NCBI RefSeq assembly: GCF_028747645.1
Contig: NZ_CP118100.1
Location: 1,922,001 to 1,986,000, forward strand
Direction of reading: 5' to 3'
DNA from: Microbacterium esteraromaticum
GTDB lineage: Bacteria; Actinomycetota; Actinomycetes; Actinomycetales; Microbacteriaceae
Length of the DNA: 64,000 bases
Part shown: piece by piece, positions 18,079-27,415 of the stretch
Layout: each line of letters opens with the position of its first letter
How positions within the stretch are numbered: the stretch's first letter is position 1
The notes under the pieces: generated by a model
The model's database searches: none
What the model was told of the DNA's origin: nothing
What the model saw: the letters and a program-made list of their open reading frames with translations, nothing else
Position numbers and translations under genes: made by a program

Positions 18079-18866
18079 ACGCCCTCGACGAGGTGATCGC
18101 CGACCTCGAGCCGGTCTCGCTGGAGGAGCTCTCCGGCGCGGCCGCGCTGCTGGATCGGGTCGACCGCAAGTACTTCGTGCCACGCGAGCTGCTGGGAACG
18201 CTGCTGCGCGAGATGCAGGGGCTGCGAGTTTTGGAGATCGGCGGCGCGCGCACCTTCCTGTACCGCACCGTGTACTTCGACTCCCCCGAGTTCACGTTCT
18301 TCCGCCAGCACGTGCAGCGGCGCCGCCACCGTTACAAGGTGCGCACCCGCACATACACCGAGTCGGGCACGTGCATGCTCGAGGTGAAGTCGAAGGGACT
18401 GCGCGGTCGCACGCTGAAGGAGCGCCGCCCGCACGATGTCGATCGCTCGGATGCACTGGATGATTCGGATCGCGAGTACGTGTCGTCATTGATTGGCTCG
18501 GACGGCAGTGATCTGAAGCCCGTGCTGCAGACGTACTACCACCGCACAACACTGAGCCTCGGTGAGCAGCGGGTCACCCTCGACACCGATCTCGACTGCG
18601 AGAACGATGAGCAGAAGGTCACCGGCCCGCAGGACGTTCTGGTCGAGACGAAGTCCCCCGACGGCGCCGGAGACCTCGACCGGCTGCTGCTGCAGCACGG
18701 CATCCGCCCGCACTCCGTGAGCAAGTACTGCATCGGGGCGGCGCTGCTCTACCCGCACCTGCATCACAACGACTGGAGCCGTCTGCTGCGCCGCTACTGG
18801 CCAGGCGCCACGCGCCGCCGCCAGCGCCCCGCGACGCGCCGCACGGCGACAACACGGCGCGGGTAG
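18075..18866 (+). CDS. VTC-domain protein, putative polyphosphate polymerase
   Basis: Soluble CYTH-superfamily (VTC) protein of 263 residues. In yeast the VTC tunnel domain makes polyphosphate from ATP. Visible tunnel-type residues are RVDRKYF near residue 30, RRRHRYKVRTRTY, LEVKSKG and LVETKSPDG, alternating basic residues with metal-binding Glu. The C-terminus is an Arg-rich tail. The start overlaps the DUF4956 stop (ATGA), so the two proteins are probably made together and work at the membrane. No CotH-kinase gene, often present in such clusters, is adjacent. Confidence 0.82.
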   Translation: MNALDEVIADLEPVSLEELSGAAALLDRVDRKYFVPRELLGTLLREMQGLRVLEIGGARTFLYRTVYFDSPEFTFFRQHVQRRRHRYKVRTRTYTESGTCMLEVKSKGLRGRTLKERRPHDVDRSDALDDSDREYVSSLIGSDGSDLKPVLQTYYHRTTLSLGEQRVTLDTDLDCENDEQKVTGPQDVLVETKSPDGAGDLDRLLLQHGIRPHSVSKYCIGAALLYPHLHHNDWSRLLRRYWPGATRRRQRPATRRTATTRRG

Positions 18867-18910
18867 TGGCGGAAGGGGGCAGGAGCATCATCCCGACCTA
18901 GACTCGACGG

Positions 18911-20965
18911 ATGACCGTGGACACCAACCCGCTCCTGTCTCCTTCGTCGCTGCCGTACGGGCTTCCCGACTACGCCGCGATCCGGCCCGAGCACTACATG
19001 CCGGCGTTCCGCCAGGGCTTCGACGAACAGCTCGGCGAGATCCGGTCGCTCACGGTGGTGCGATCGATGCCCACCTTCGAGAACACGATCGAGCCGCTGG
19101 AGCGCAGCGGTGAACTGCTCGACCGCGTGGCCCACGCCTTCTACACCGTCAGTTCGGCGGATGCCACGCCCGAGATCCAGGCCATCGACGAAGAGCTCGC
19201 CCCGCTGATGGCCGCACATCACGATGCGATCCTGCTCGACGAACAGCTGTATTGGCGCGTCTGCCGGGTGCACGACGCACTCGACACCCGGCCAGACCTC
19301 ACCGCCGAGCAGCGTTATCTCGTGCAGCGCCACTTTAGAGAGATGACGCATGCCGGCGCCGCGCTCGACGCCGCTGCGAAGGCCCGGCTCACCGCGCTGA
19401 ATCAGCGCCTGTCCTCGCTGAGCACCACGTTCGAGAAGAACCTGCTCAACGACACGAACGACCTCGCCGTCGTCTTCGATAACGCGGCCGACCTCGACGG
19501 CCTCTCGGATGGCGAACTCAGCGCCACCGCGCGCGCCGCCGCCGATCGGGGCCTGGAGGGCAGCTTCCTGGTGACGCTGCCGCTGTTCACCGGGCATCCG
19601 TATCTCGCCGCCCTCACCGTGCGCGAGAGCCGCCGCCGCATCCTCACCGCATCTCTCGCGCGGGGTGCGCGCGGAAACGCGCACGACAACCGCTCGGTGC
19701 TCGCCGAGATCGTCGGGTTGCGCGCCGAGCGCGCGACCCTGCTGGGCTACGAGTCCCACGCCGCGTACGTCACGGCCGATGAGACCGCGGGGTCACCGGA
19801 TGCTGTGGAGCGGATGCTGCGCGAACTCGCCGTACCGGCGGCACGCAACGCCGAACGCGAGCGCGAGGCGCTGCAGCGCATCATCGACACGGTCGAACGC
19901 GAGCCGTTCGCTCTGGAGGCACACGACTGGGCCTTCTACACCGAGAAGGTGCGCGCACAGCGGTTCGATATCGACGTTGCCGCCCTGCGCCCGTACTTCG
20001 AGGCCGAACGGGTGCTCGTCGACGGTGTGTTCTTCGCCGCGACGCAGCTTTATGGCATCCGATTCACCGAGCGCGACGATCTGCGTGCGTACCATCCCGA
20101 TGCCCGCATCTTCGAGATGCACGACGCCGATGGTTCCGCGGTCGGGCTCTATGTGCTGGACCTCTACACGCGCGATTCCAAGCGCGGCGGCGCATGGATG
20201 AATCCGATCGTGAGCGAGTCCGCGCTGCGCGGCCAGCTACCGGTCGTCGCGAACAACCTCAACGTGTCCCAGCCGGGCGACGAACAACCCACCCTGCTCA
20301 CGCTGGATGAGGTGACCACGCTCTTCCACGAGTTCGGGCACGCCCTGCATGGCCTGTTCGCGCGCGTGACGTACCCCCACTTCTCGGGGACGAACGTGTT
20401 CCGCGACTTCGTCGAATTCCCCAGCCAGGTCAACGAGATGTGGATCCTGTGGGACGAGGTGCTCAGCAACTACGCCCGGCACCACGAGACCGATGAGCCG
20501 CTGGACTCTGCGGTGGTCGAGCGCCTGCAGGCGTCGACGACCTTCGACCAGGGACACGCCACCAGCGAGTACCTCGCGGCGGCGTGGCTGGACCAGGCCT
20601 GGCACCGCATGGGCACGAGCGACGAGCTCCCCGAGGTCGCGGAGTTCGAGCGTGCGGCACTCGCCGACATCGGCCTGCTCAACCCGGTGGTGCCGACGCG
20701 GTACTCGTCGACCTACTTCGCCCATGTATTCTCCGGCGGGTACAGCGCCGGGTACTACTCGTACATCTGGAGCGAGGTGCTCGATGCCGACACGGTGGCG
20801 TGGTTCCGCGAGCACGGCGGCCTGACGCGCGAGAACGGTGATCGGTTCCGTCGCCTGCTGCTGGGTGTGGGCGGTTCGAAGGACCCGTTGGAGGCCTACC
20901 GCGAGTTCCGCGGGAGGGATGCCGAGATCGGCCCGCTGCTGAAGCGACGCGGGCTGGAGGGCTGA
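18911..20965 (+). CDS. M3-family oligopeptidase / dipeptidyl carboxypeptidase
   Basis: Cytoplasmic zinc peptidase of 684 residues, full length for the Dcp/oligopeptidase A family. The zinc site HEFGH is at residues 473-477 in LDEVTTLFHEFGHALHG, with a downstream Glu ligand in the FVEFPSQVNE segment. No signal peptide is seen. It probably trims peptides, fitting the importer upstream. It converges on pepE, with an IS30 element between. Confidence 0.92.
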   Translation: MTVDTNPLLSPSSLPYGLPDYAAIRPEHYMPAFRQGFDEQLGEIRSLTVVRSMPTFENTIEPLERSGELLDRVAHAFYTVSSADATPEIQAIDEELAPLMAAHHDAILLDEQLYWRVCRVHDALDTRPDLTAEQRYLVQRHFREMTHAGAALDAAAKARLTALNQRLSSLSTTFEKNLLNDTNDLAVVFDNAADLDGLSDGELSATARAAADRGLEGSFLVTLPLFTGHPYLAALTVRESRRRILTASLARGARGNAHDNRSVLAEIVGLRAERATLLGYESHAAYVTADETAGSPDAVERMLRELAVPAARNAEREREALQRIIDTVEREPFALEAHDWAFYTEKVRAQRFDIDVAALRPYFEAERVLVDGVFFAATQLYGIRFTERDDLRAYHPDARIFEMHDADGSAVGLYVLDLYTRDSKRGGAWMNPIVSESALRGQLPVVANNLNVSQPGDEQPTLLTLDEVTTLFHEFGHALHGLFARVTYPHFSGTNVFRDFVEFPSQVNEMWILWDEVLSNYARHHETDEPLDSAVVERLQASTTFDQGHATSEYLAAAWLDQAWHRMGTSDELPEVAEFERAALADIGLLNPVVPTRYSSTYFAHVFSGGYSAGYYSYIWSEVLDADTVAWFREHGGLTRENGDRFRRLLLGVGGSKDPLEAYREFRGRDAEIGPLLKRRGLEG

Positions 20966-21019
20966 GCCCGTCTGATCAGAGGGGTCAGGTGGCCGCACGG
21001 CCCCAGATCGCTGCTTAGC

Positions 21020-21049
21020 TTCTCGCTGCACAACTTCTCGCTGCACAAC
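21020..21049. repeat. Tandem 15-base repeat at the left edge of the IS element
   Basis: Two exact copies of TTCTCGCTGCACAAC. The unit shares TGCACAAC with the inner part of the right inverted repeat of the adjacent element. Confidence 0.8.
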
Positions 21050-21050
21050 T

Positions 21051-22345
21051 TCGGAGATCTGCGCACTCTCGGAGGGCGGATTCATATGGTCGATGCATCG
21101 GTTGATGCGGAGGTCGTTGATGACGTATTCGGTTGCGGTCAGGGATGCGGCGCTGCTGGCGGTGTGTCAGGGGCTCTCTTTCGGGCGCGCTGCGCAGGTC
21201 GTTGGCGTGTCAGACAAAACGATCGGGATGTGGTGGCGGGACAGTGTCGGTATGCCAGTGTTTCGTCGCCAGAAGCCTGTTTCCGACCCTCTACGCCCGG
21301 ACTCGGTGCCAGGTCGGGGGTTGACGTTGGAAGAGCGAATCGAGATCCAGTCCGGCGTGCGAGCGGGCCTGTCTCAGCGCGAGATCGGTTGGCGGGTTGG
21401 CCGGGATCAGTCGGTGATCTCTCGTGAACTCGCTCGGCACCGGGGTGTGGATGGTCAGTATTGCGCGGCGGTCGCGGAGCTGTCCGCGCAGCGTGGCCGG
21501 CGACGGCCGAAGGAGTTCAAACTCAACACGAACCCATCCCTCGCCGCGCAGATCACCGACTGGATGGACGATGGGTGGAGTCCGAAGCTGATCGCGACGG
21601 TCCTCGAAATCGACCATCCGGACGACAAGACTTGGCGGGTGAGCCACGAGACGATCTATCAGGCCCTGTATGTCCAAGGGCGCGGCCAGTTACGCCAGGA
21701 TCTGGCCCGTCAGCTGTCCACCGGGCGCACGGCCCGCAAGTCCCGGGAAGGGGCGAGCAGGCGTTCACCGAGCCCGTTCAAAGACGCGTTGAAGATCAGC
21801 CAACGCCCTGCTGAGGTCGAGGACCGTGCGGTCCCTGGGCATTGGGAGGGGGACCTGATCCTCGGCGCAGGGAACCGGTCAGCGATCGGGACACTGGTGG
21901 AGCGGACCACCCGGTTCACGATCCTGCTGCACCTGCCCAACTGCCACACGGCAACCGAAGTCGCCGGGGCGATGATCCGCGAGATGAGCAAGCTCCCCGA
22001 CCACCTGCGCCGATCGATCACCTGGGACCGAGGAACCGAACTGGCTGACTACGTCGACATTCAACTCGATCTGCAAGCCCCCGTCTACTTCTGCGACCCA
22101 CACTCACCCTGGCAGCGCGGCACGAACGAGAACACCAACCGGCTCCTGCGGCACTGGTTCGCCAAGGGCAGCGACCTATCCGCCTGGACCGCCGAGGACC
22201 TGCGCCACGTCGCCGACAAACTCAACGCCAGACCCCGCCCCACCCTTGAGCTGAGAACACCCGCCCAAGCGTTCAACGAGTTCCTCCTAACCGCATGATG
22301 CATCCACCGCTTGACTTCCGGCTCCGAAGTTGTGCAGATCTCCGA
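21051..22345 (+). mobile_element. IS30-family insertion sequence, about 1.3 kb
   Basis: A single transposase gene lies between imperfect terminal inverted repeats. Left end TCGGAGATCTGC (21051-21062) and right end GCAGATCTCCGA (22334-22345) are exact inverted copies. The similarity continues inward without gaps for about 49 bases to GATGCATC on both sides. Exact boundaries are uncertain by a few bases and no clear target duplication is seen. It sits between the convergent M3 peptidase and pepE genes, next to a GC-rich hairpin. Confidence 0.75.
21120..22298 (+). CDS. IS30-family transposase
   Basis: Transposase of 392 residues. N-terminal helix-turn-helix regions include LSFGRAAQVVGVSDKTI and a second, LTLEERIEIQSGVRAGLSQREIG, the typical IS30 N-terminus. 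The DDE catalytic domain shows GHWEGDLILG, later ITWDRGTELA, and the Glu in PWQRGTNENTNRLLR. All three acidic residues are present, so it looks intact and possibly active. The ATG at 21120 is chosen by homology. Confidence 0.93.
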   Translation: MTYSVAVRDAALLAVCQGLSFGRAAQVVGVSDKTIGMWWRDSVGMPVFRRQKPVSDPLRPDSVPGRGLTLEERIEIQSGVRAGLSQREIGWRVGRDQSVISRELARHRGVDGQYCAAVAELSAQRGRRRPKEFKLNTNPSLAAQITDWMDDGWSPKLIATVLEIDHPDDKTWRVSHETIYQALYVQGRGQLRQDLARQLSTGRTARKSREGASRRSPSPFKDALKISQRPAEVEDRAVPGHWEGDLILGAGNRSAIGTLVERTTRFTILLHLPNCHTATEVAGAMIREMSKLPDHLRRSITWDRGTELADYVDIQLDLQAPVYFCDPHSPWQRGTNENTNRLLRHWFAKGSDLSAWTAEDLRHVADKLNARPRPTLELRTPAQAFNEFLLTA

Positions 22346-22392
22346 GGACGCGCCGCGTCGGCGTCCCGCGCACGCGCACGCGGCGCGTTCTC
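22344..22392. terminator. GC-rich hairpin beside the IS element
   Basis: Arms 22344-22357 and 22379-22392 pair over 14 bases with one G-T. It lies downstream of pepE and would also face the M3 peptidase gene before the insertion. No T-tract. Confidence 0.5.
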
Positions 22393-22418
22393 CGACGGCG
22401 GATGCCCGTGATCGGCGC

Positions 22419-23141
22419 TCAGCGCGCCGTCAGCTGCCGCACGGGAATCTCGCGCTCGACGCCGACGCCGTCCCGGCGCTCCACCTGGAAAACGGGACGC
22501 CCGGGCTGTTCGCTGACCGCCTCGACGAGCTCGCCGTCGCGCCAGATGAGGGCCGAGAAATCGTCGGCCGCGATCCCCTCGGGCAGCGTTCCCGAGCCCA
22601 CCCAGTCGAGGTACTTCTCGCGGCGCCCCGGCTCACCTAGGTAGTGCGGACAGGCGCTCCCGGGCAGGAATCCGAGCCCATCACGCAAAGGAGCGAGCGG
22701 TCCGAACGAGTCGGTCGACGAGGCGTCGAACCAGCAGTTCATACCCGCGCTGATGCCGGCGAGGATCGTGCCGTCGGCGGCCGCCGCGCGAAGCACCTCG
22801 GGCACACCGTGCAGACGCCAGATCGCCAGCAGGTTGGCCGTCGAACCGCCGCCGACGTAGATCACGTCCTGATCGCGAAGCATCTCGGGGTCGCTGTAGT
22901 CGTAGACCCGGTTGCCGAACAGCGACAGCACCGAGGTCTCGGCACGTCCCGCGAAGGCGGCCTCGAAATGACTGCTGTAGTCGAGGGAATCACCGCTGGC
23001 CGTGGGCACGAAACAGACCTTGGGTCGTTCACGTCCGGTGAGGTCCAGCAGGAGGTCGTCAATGGCCGACGTGCCGTCATCGGACATCGAGAATCCACCG
23101 CCGCCGAGCGTGACGATGGTTCCCCGGATAGCCGCGCTCAC
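22419..23141 (-). CDS. Peptidase E-like protein (S51, class I glutamine-amidotransferase fold)
   Basis: Cytoplasmic protein of 240 residues. [12 protein letters not shown] near the N-terminus and the nucleophile elbow [10 protein letters not shown], whose Ser would be catalytic, define the PepE/cyanophycinase-type S51 family. PepE cleaves Asp-X dipeptides, though the exact specificity of this branch is unknown. Its start overlaps the clpX stop (ATGA), so it is coupled to clpX. Confidence 0.85.
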   Translation of the reverse strand: MSAAIRGTIVTLGGGGFSMSDDGTSAIDDLLLDLTGRERPKVCFVPTASGDSLDYSSHFEAAFAGRAETSVLSLFGNRVYDYSDPEMLRDQDVIYVGGGSTANLLAIWRLHGVPEVLRAAAADGTILAGISAGMNCWFDASSTDSFGPLAPLRDGLGFLPGSACPHYLGEPGRREKYLDWVGSGTLPEGIAADDFSALIWRDGELVEAVSEQPGRPVFQVERRDGVGVEREIPVRQLTAR

Positions 23142-24406
23142 GCGCTCTTGCGCTTGCGGCGCAGGATCACCGTCGGGGCTGCGCCCTCTTCGACGGCGTC
23201 CTTGGTGACGATGACCTTGGAGACGTCCTCGGCGGAGGGGATCTCGAACATGATCGGTCCGAGCACGTCCTCGAGAATCGCGCGGAGTCCTCGGGCGCCG
23301 GTCTTGCGTTCCACGGCGAGGTCGGCGATCGAGCGCAACGCGTCTTCTTCGAACTCGAGTTGCACGTCGTCCAGCTCGAACATGCGCTGATACTGCTTGA
23401 CCAGTGCGTTGCGGGGCCCGGTGAGGATGTCGATGAGCGCGTCCTGGTCGAGCGGCGACACAGAGGTCACGACCGGGAGCCGACCGATGAACTCGGGGAT
23501 CAGACCGAACTTGTGCAGGTCCTCGGGCAGTACCTCGCCGAACAGGTCGAGGTCCTTGCCCTTGTCGTGCAGAGGTGCGCCGAAGCCGACGCCGTGCTTG
23601 CCGACACGGGCCGAGATGATGTCCTCCAGCCCGGCAAACGCTCCCGCGACGATGAACAGCACGTTCGTCGTGTCGATCTGCAGGAACTCCTGGTGCGGAT
23701 GCTTGCGACCACCCTGCGGCGGGACGGAGGCGACGGTGCCCTCGAGGATCTTCAGCAACGCCTGCTGGACACCTTCGCCCGACACGTCGCGCGTGATGGA
23801 GGGATTCTCTGCCTTGCGGGCGATCTTGTCGATCTCATCGATGTAGATGATCCCGGTCTCGGCGCGCTTGGTGTCGTAGTCGGCGGCCTGCAGCAGTTTG
23901 AGCAGGATGTTCTCGACATCCTCGCCGACGTACCCCGCCTCGGTCAGCGCCGTGGCATCCGCGACGGCGAACGGAACGTTCAGCCGCTTTGCGAGCGTCT
24001 GCGCGAGATAGGTCTTGCCGCACCCGGTGGGCCCGAGCATGAGGATGTTGCTCTTAGCGACCTCGACCTCTTCGGCCTTCTGCTCGGCCGGCTGAAGGGC
24101 ACCGCGAGCGCGCACGCGCTTGTAGTGGTTGTACACGGCGACGGCGAGTGACCGCTTCGCGGGCTCTTGCCCGACCACGTACTCCTCGAGGAAGGCGAAG
24201 ATCTCGCGCGGCTTGGGAAGCTCGAAGTCGGCCACGGGACCGGCACCGGCCTCGGCCATGCGCTCCTCGATGATCTCGTTGCACAGCTCGACGCACTCAT
24301 CGCAGATGTACACACCAGGGCCTGCGATGAGCTGCTGCACCTGCTTCTGACTCTTTCCGCAGAACGAGCACTTGAACAGATCAGCGCTTTCACCGATGCG
24401 GGCCAT
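23138..24406 (-). CDS. clpX: ClpX, ATP-dependent unfoldase of the Clp protease
   Basis: AAA+ unfoldase of 422 residues that feeds substrates to ClpP. The N-terminal zinc finger has Cys13, Cys16, Cys35 and Cys38. Walker A GPTGCGKT is at 125-132, Walker [12 protein letters not shown] follows, and the sensor regions are intact. The ATG at 24406 has GAGGAGG upstream, and a -10-like TAGGCT (24445-24440) lies before it. It lies 5 kb from clpP1-clpP2, separated by the deo-type cluster. The partner ClpP subunits are encoded at 29518-30765. Confidence 0.97.
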   Translation of the reverse strand: MARIGESADLFKCSFCGKSQKQVQQLIAGPGVYICDECVELCNEIIEERMAEAGAGPVADFELPKPREIFAFLEEYVVGQEPAKRSLAVAVYNHYKRVRARGALQPAEQKAEEVEVAKSNILMLGPTGCGKTYLAQTLAKRLNVPFAVADATALTEAGYVGEDVENILLKLLQAADYDTKRAETGIIYIDEIDKIARKAENPSITRDVSGEGVQQALLKILEGTVASVPPQGGRKHPHQEFLQIDTTNVLFIVAGAFAGLEDIISARVGKHGVGFGAPLHDKGKDLDLFGEVLPEDLHKFGLIPEFIGRLPVVTSVSPLDQDALIDILTGPRNALVKQYQRMFELDDVQLEFEEDALRSIADLAVERKTGARGLRAILEDVLGPIMFEIPSAEDVSKVIVTKDAVEEGAAPTVILRRKRKSA

Positions 24407-24509
24407 GCGTCCTCCTCGGGATCGAAAGATCGTTCTCTGAGCCTAACCGCACCCGCCGACACCCGGGCGGATTGGCGCGCGAGCTAACAAAAGCACGCCG
24501 GCCGGTACC

Positions 24510-25016
24510 CTAGCCAACCTCGAACAGGTCTGCTGGCTCGATCGCGAGCCGCAGTACATCGCCGGGATCAAGCCTCAGCCAGTCGTGGTCGCTGTATGTC
24601 GCGAACGAGATGATGTCGATGCAGAAACGGTCGCTGATCTCATAGGCGCCGTCTCCGTCTGCGACCGCGTACGAGAGAAGGCGACCTCCGTCATCCGTCG
24701 CCACGCTGCCGCGCGCTCCGCTCGTCGCTCCCCTGTCTTGAAGTTGCGGTCCCGTCCAGTACACCCAGCGCCCCGCCTCATCACCACCGGTCAAGAAGCC
24801 GAGCTTGGTTCTGGACTCGCACCCTCCGAGGTCGGTCGTCGGCGTCGGTGCGGGAACCGCGGACGGCGTCGGCGCTGCCGAGGCGCTCGTGGCGGGCGCG
24901 GTGCGGGGAGGCTCCGTCGTCGGAGCTGTCTCGGGCTCTGCCGCGGTGCAGCCGACGGCGAGCGTGCCCACCAGCGCGATGACAGAAACCGATACACGGC
25001 GAGGGAGGCTCTGCAT
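24510..25016 (-). CDS. Hypothetical lipoprotein
   Basis: Secreted lipoprotein of 168 residues. The N-terminal signal peptide ends in a lipobox (LAVGC, about residues 19-23), followed by a Pro/Thr/Ala-rich linker to about residue 60. The globular part has two cysteines (GGCESRT and DRFCIDI) that could form a disulfide, and several Asp-rich turns. It is not recognised as any named family. It stands alone between clpX and the deo-type operon, behind a terminator. Confidence 0.75.
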   Translation of the reverse strand: MQSLPRRVSVSVIALVGTLAVGCTAAEPETAPTTEPPRTAPATSASAAPTPSAVPAPTPTTDLGGCESRTKLGFLTGGDEAGRWVYWTGPQLQDRGATSGARGSVATDDGGRLLSYAVADGDGAYEISDRFCIDIISFATYSDHDWLRLDPGDVLRLAIEPADLFEVG

Positions 25017-25050
25017 GTCGGCATGCTAGTGCGTGCCCGCACGAGAGACG

Positions 25051-25084
25051 AACGCCCCGCCCGACCGAAGCCGAACGGGGCGTT
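25051..25084 (-). terminator. Terminator of the deo-type operon
   Basis: A nine-base perfect stem (25051-25059 with 25076-25084) and a 16-base loop, 27 bases after the last operon gene. Confidence 0.55.
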
Positions 25085-25110
25085 ACTGGGTGACGACGGA
25101 CGTCAGCGAT

Positions 25111-25962
25111 TCAGATCATGCTCTTGGTGTGCCAGACCGTCTTCGTCTCGGTGAATGCTGTGATGCGATCGAGGCTCGGTTCGGCGGATGCCGGGCGCAG
25201 CACGCGCTTGAGTGTGTCGGCCGCCGCGATCTCGAGGTCGACCCAGTCGAGGCCCCCCGCTCCGGTGAGGTCCAGGGCGTTGACGTCGGCGTGCGAGGCG
25301 AGCCAGGGCGCGACCTCCGCGGCCGAACCGGTGAGCACGTTCACGACGCCGCCGGGCACATCGCTGGTCGCGAGCACCTCTGCCAGGCTGATCGCCGACA
25401 GCGGGTACTGCTCGCTCGCGACGACGACCACCGCGTTGCCCGCCACCAGAGCCGGCGCGACGACCGAGACGAGCCCGAGCAGCGCCGAGTCCTGTGGCGC
25501 GACGATCGCGACGACACCCGTCGGCTCGGGCACGGAGATGTTGAAGTACGGCCCCGCGACGGGGTTGGCGTTTCCGGTGACCTGCGCGTACTTGTCGCAC
25601 CACCCCGCGTACCAGACCCACAGGTCGATGGCGGCATCCACCTGCGTTCCGGCGGCGGCCGCGGTCACGCCCTCCTGAGCGACGATCTCGTCGACGAACT
25701 GGGCGCGACGGCCCTCCAGGATCTCGGCAACCCGGTACAGCACCTGACCGCGGTTGTACGCGGTCGCCCCCGACCAGCCCTTGACGGCGCCGCGTGCCGC
25801 GACGACGGCATCCCTGGCATCCTTCCGCGACGCCTTCGCGGCGTTGGCGAGGAACTCCCCCTTCGCCGAGCGCACCTCGTAGGTGCGTCCCGATTCGCTG
25901 CGCGGGAACGCGCCGCCGATGGCCAGCTTGTACGTCTTCGGAACGGTCAATCGCTTGCTCAT
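25111..25962 (-). CDS. Aldehyde dehydrogenase paralogue lacking the catalytic domain
   Basis: Protein of 283 residues, against about 480 for a normal aldehyde dehydrogenase. It has the N-terminal strand region and NAD-binding Rossmann domain (PEPTGVVAIVAPQDSALLG, then GGVVNVLTG and DLTGAGG). It then passes after about 40 residues to ITAFTETKTVWH, which matches the usual family C-terminus. The catalytic Cys and Glu segment, about 180 residues, is absent. This is an internal deletion, not a frameshift or simple truncation. It starts within the stop of the full-length enzyme (ATGA), so it is probably a partner or structural subunit (inference), not an active enzyme. Confidence 0.85.
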   Translation of the reverse strand: MSKRLTVPKTYKLAIGGAFPRSESGRTYEVRSAKGEFLANAAKASRKDARDAVVAARGAVKGWSGATAYNRGQVLYRVAEILEGRRAQFVDEIVAQEGVTAAAAGTQVDAAIDLWVWYAGWCDKYAQVTGNANPVAGPYFNISVPEPTGVVAIVAPQDSALLGLVSVVAPALVAGNAVVVVASEQYPLSAISLAEVLATSDVPGGVVNVLTGSAAEVAPWLASHADVNALDLTGAGGLDWVDLEIAAADTLKRVLRPASAEPSLDRITAFTETKTVWHTKSMI

Positions 25963-27401
25963 GCCGATGCTCCCTTGAGGTATGCGGTCAGGCCGTGTCG
26001 GCCGCCCTCGCGCCCGTATCCCGACTCCTTGTACCCGCCGAACGGGCTGGCCGGGTCGAACCTGTTGAAGGTGTTCGCCCACACGACACCGGCACGCAGC
26101 TTGTCGGCCACGGCGAGGATGCGCGACCCCTTATCGCTCCAGATGCCCGCCGACAGGCCGTACGGGGTGTTGTTCGCCTTCGCGATCGCCTCGGCCGGGG
26201 TGCGGAAGGTCAGCACCGACAGCACCGGGCCGAAGATCTCGTCGCGCGCGATGCGATGCGACGCCTCGACACCGGTGAAGATGGTCGGCGCGAACCAGAA
26301 ACCCTTGTCGGGAATCGCACAGTCGGCGGTCCAGCGCTCGGCGCCCTCGCTCTCGCCGACCGCGCTGAGTTCGCGGATGCGCTCGAGCTGGGCCGCGGAG
26401 TTGATCGCACCGATATCGGTGTTCTTGTCGAGCGGGTCCCCCAGGCGCAGAGTCGACAGTCGGTGCTTCAGGCGGTCCACGACCTCGTCGTGAATCGACT
26501 CCTGCACCAGCAGCCGGCTCCCAGCGCAGCAGACATGGCCCTGGTTGAAGAAGATGCCGTTGACGATCCCCTCGACTGCCTGGTCGATCGGTGCGTCATC
26601 GAAGACGATGTTGGCCGCCTTGCCGCCCAGCTCCAGCGTGACCCGCTTGTCGGTTCCGGCGACGGCCCTCGCGATGTTGCGGCCCACGCCGGTCGACCCC
26701 GTGAAGGCGATCTTGTCGACGTCGGCGTGGCGCACCAGCGTCGCGCCGGTCGCCCCGGCCCCGGTGACGATGTTGACGACGCCGGCGGGCAGGTCGGCCT
26801 GCTGCACGATCTCGGCGAAGATCAACGCCGTCAGCGGCGTCGTCTCGGCCGGCTTGAGCACCACGGTGTTGCCCGCGGCCAGTGCCGGAGCGATCTTCCA
26901 CGCGAGCATCAGCAGCGGGAAGTTCCACGGAATGATCTGCCCCGCCACGCCCAGCGCCTTGGGGTCGGCTCCGAGGCCCGCGTAGTCGAGTTTGTCGGCC
27001 CAGCCTGCGTAGTAGAAGAACCAGGATGCCACCAGCGGCACATCCACGTCGCGGCTCTCCTTGATCGGCTTGCCGTTGTCGAGGCTCTCTGCCACGGCGA
27101 GCTCGCGTGCGCGCTCCTGCACGAGACGTGCGATGCGGAACAGGTACTTGCCGCGGTCGCGCCCGCTCATCTTCGACCACACCTTGTCGTGCGCACGGCG
27201 GGCAGCCGCGACAGCGCGATCGATGTCCTCGTCGGATGCCGATGCGACCTCGGCGATGCGGGACTCATCGGCGGGAGAGATCGTGTGGAAGCTCGGCCCG
27301 GTGCCGTCGACGAACTCACCGTCGATGAACAGCCCGTAGCTCTCACGCAGGTTCAGGACTGCCTTGGACTCGGGTGCGGGAGCGTATTCCAGGAATGACA
27401 T
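25959..27401 (-). CDS. Aldehyde dehydrogenase, full length
   Basis: NAD(P)-dependent enzyme of 480 residues. The nucleotide-binding loop FTGSTGVGR, catalytic Glu in TLELGGK and nucleophile Cys in GHVCCAGSR are all present, as is the C-terminal FGGYKESGYGREGG. The start is ATG 27401 with a purine-rich site upstream; longer readings antisense to deoC are unlikely. Its position directly after deoC suggests it oxidises acetaldehyde from the aldolase (inference). Confidence 0.9.
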   Translation of the reverse strand: MSFLEYAPAPESKAVLNLRESYGLFIDGEFVDGTGPSFHTISPADESRIAEVASASDEDIDRAVAAARRAHDKVWSKMSGRDRGKYLFRIARLVQERARELAVAESLDNGKPIKESRDVDVPLVASWFFYYAGWADKLDYAGLGADPKALGVAGQIIPWNFPLLMLAWKIAPALAAGNTVVLKPAETTPLTALIFAEIVQQADLPAGVVNIVTGAGATGATLVRHADVDKIAFTGSTGVGRNIARAVAGTDKRVTLELGGKAANIVFDDAPIDQAVEGIVNGIFFNQGHVCCAGSRLLVQESIHDEVVDRLKHRLSTLRLGDPLDKNTDIGAINSAAQLERIRELSAVGESEGAERWTADCAIPDKGFWFAPTIFTGVEASHRIARDEIFGPVLSVLTFRTPAEAIAKANNTPYGLSAGIWSDKGSRILAVADKLRAGVVWANTFNRFDPASPFGGYKESGYGREGGRHGLTAYLKGASA

Positions 27402-27415
27402 ATGCGCTCTCCTTC

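Noticed and set aside
21020..21049. CRISPR-like repeat
   Set aside because: Only two contiguous copies without spacers; better explained as IS-associated sequence.
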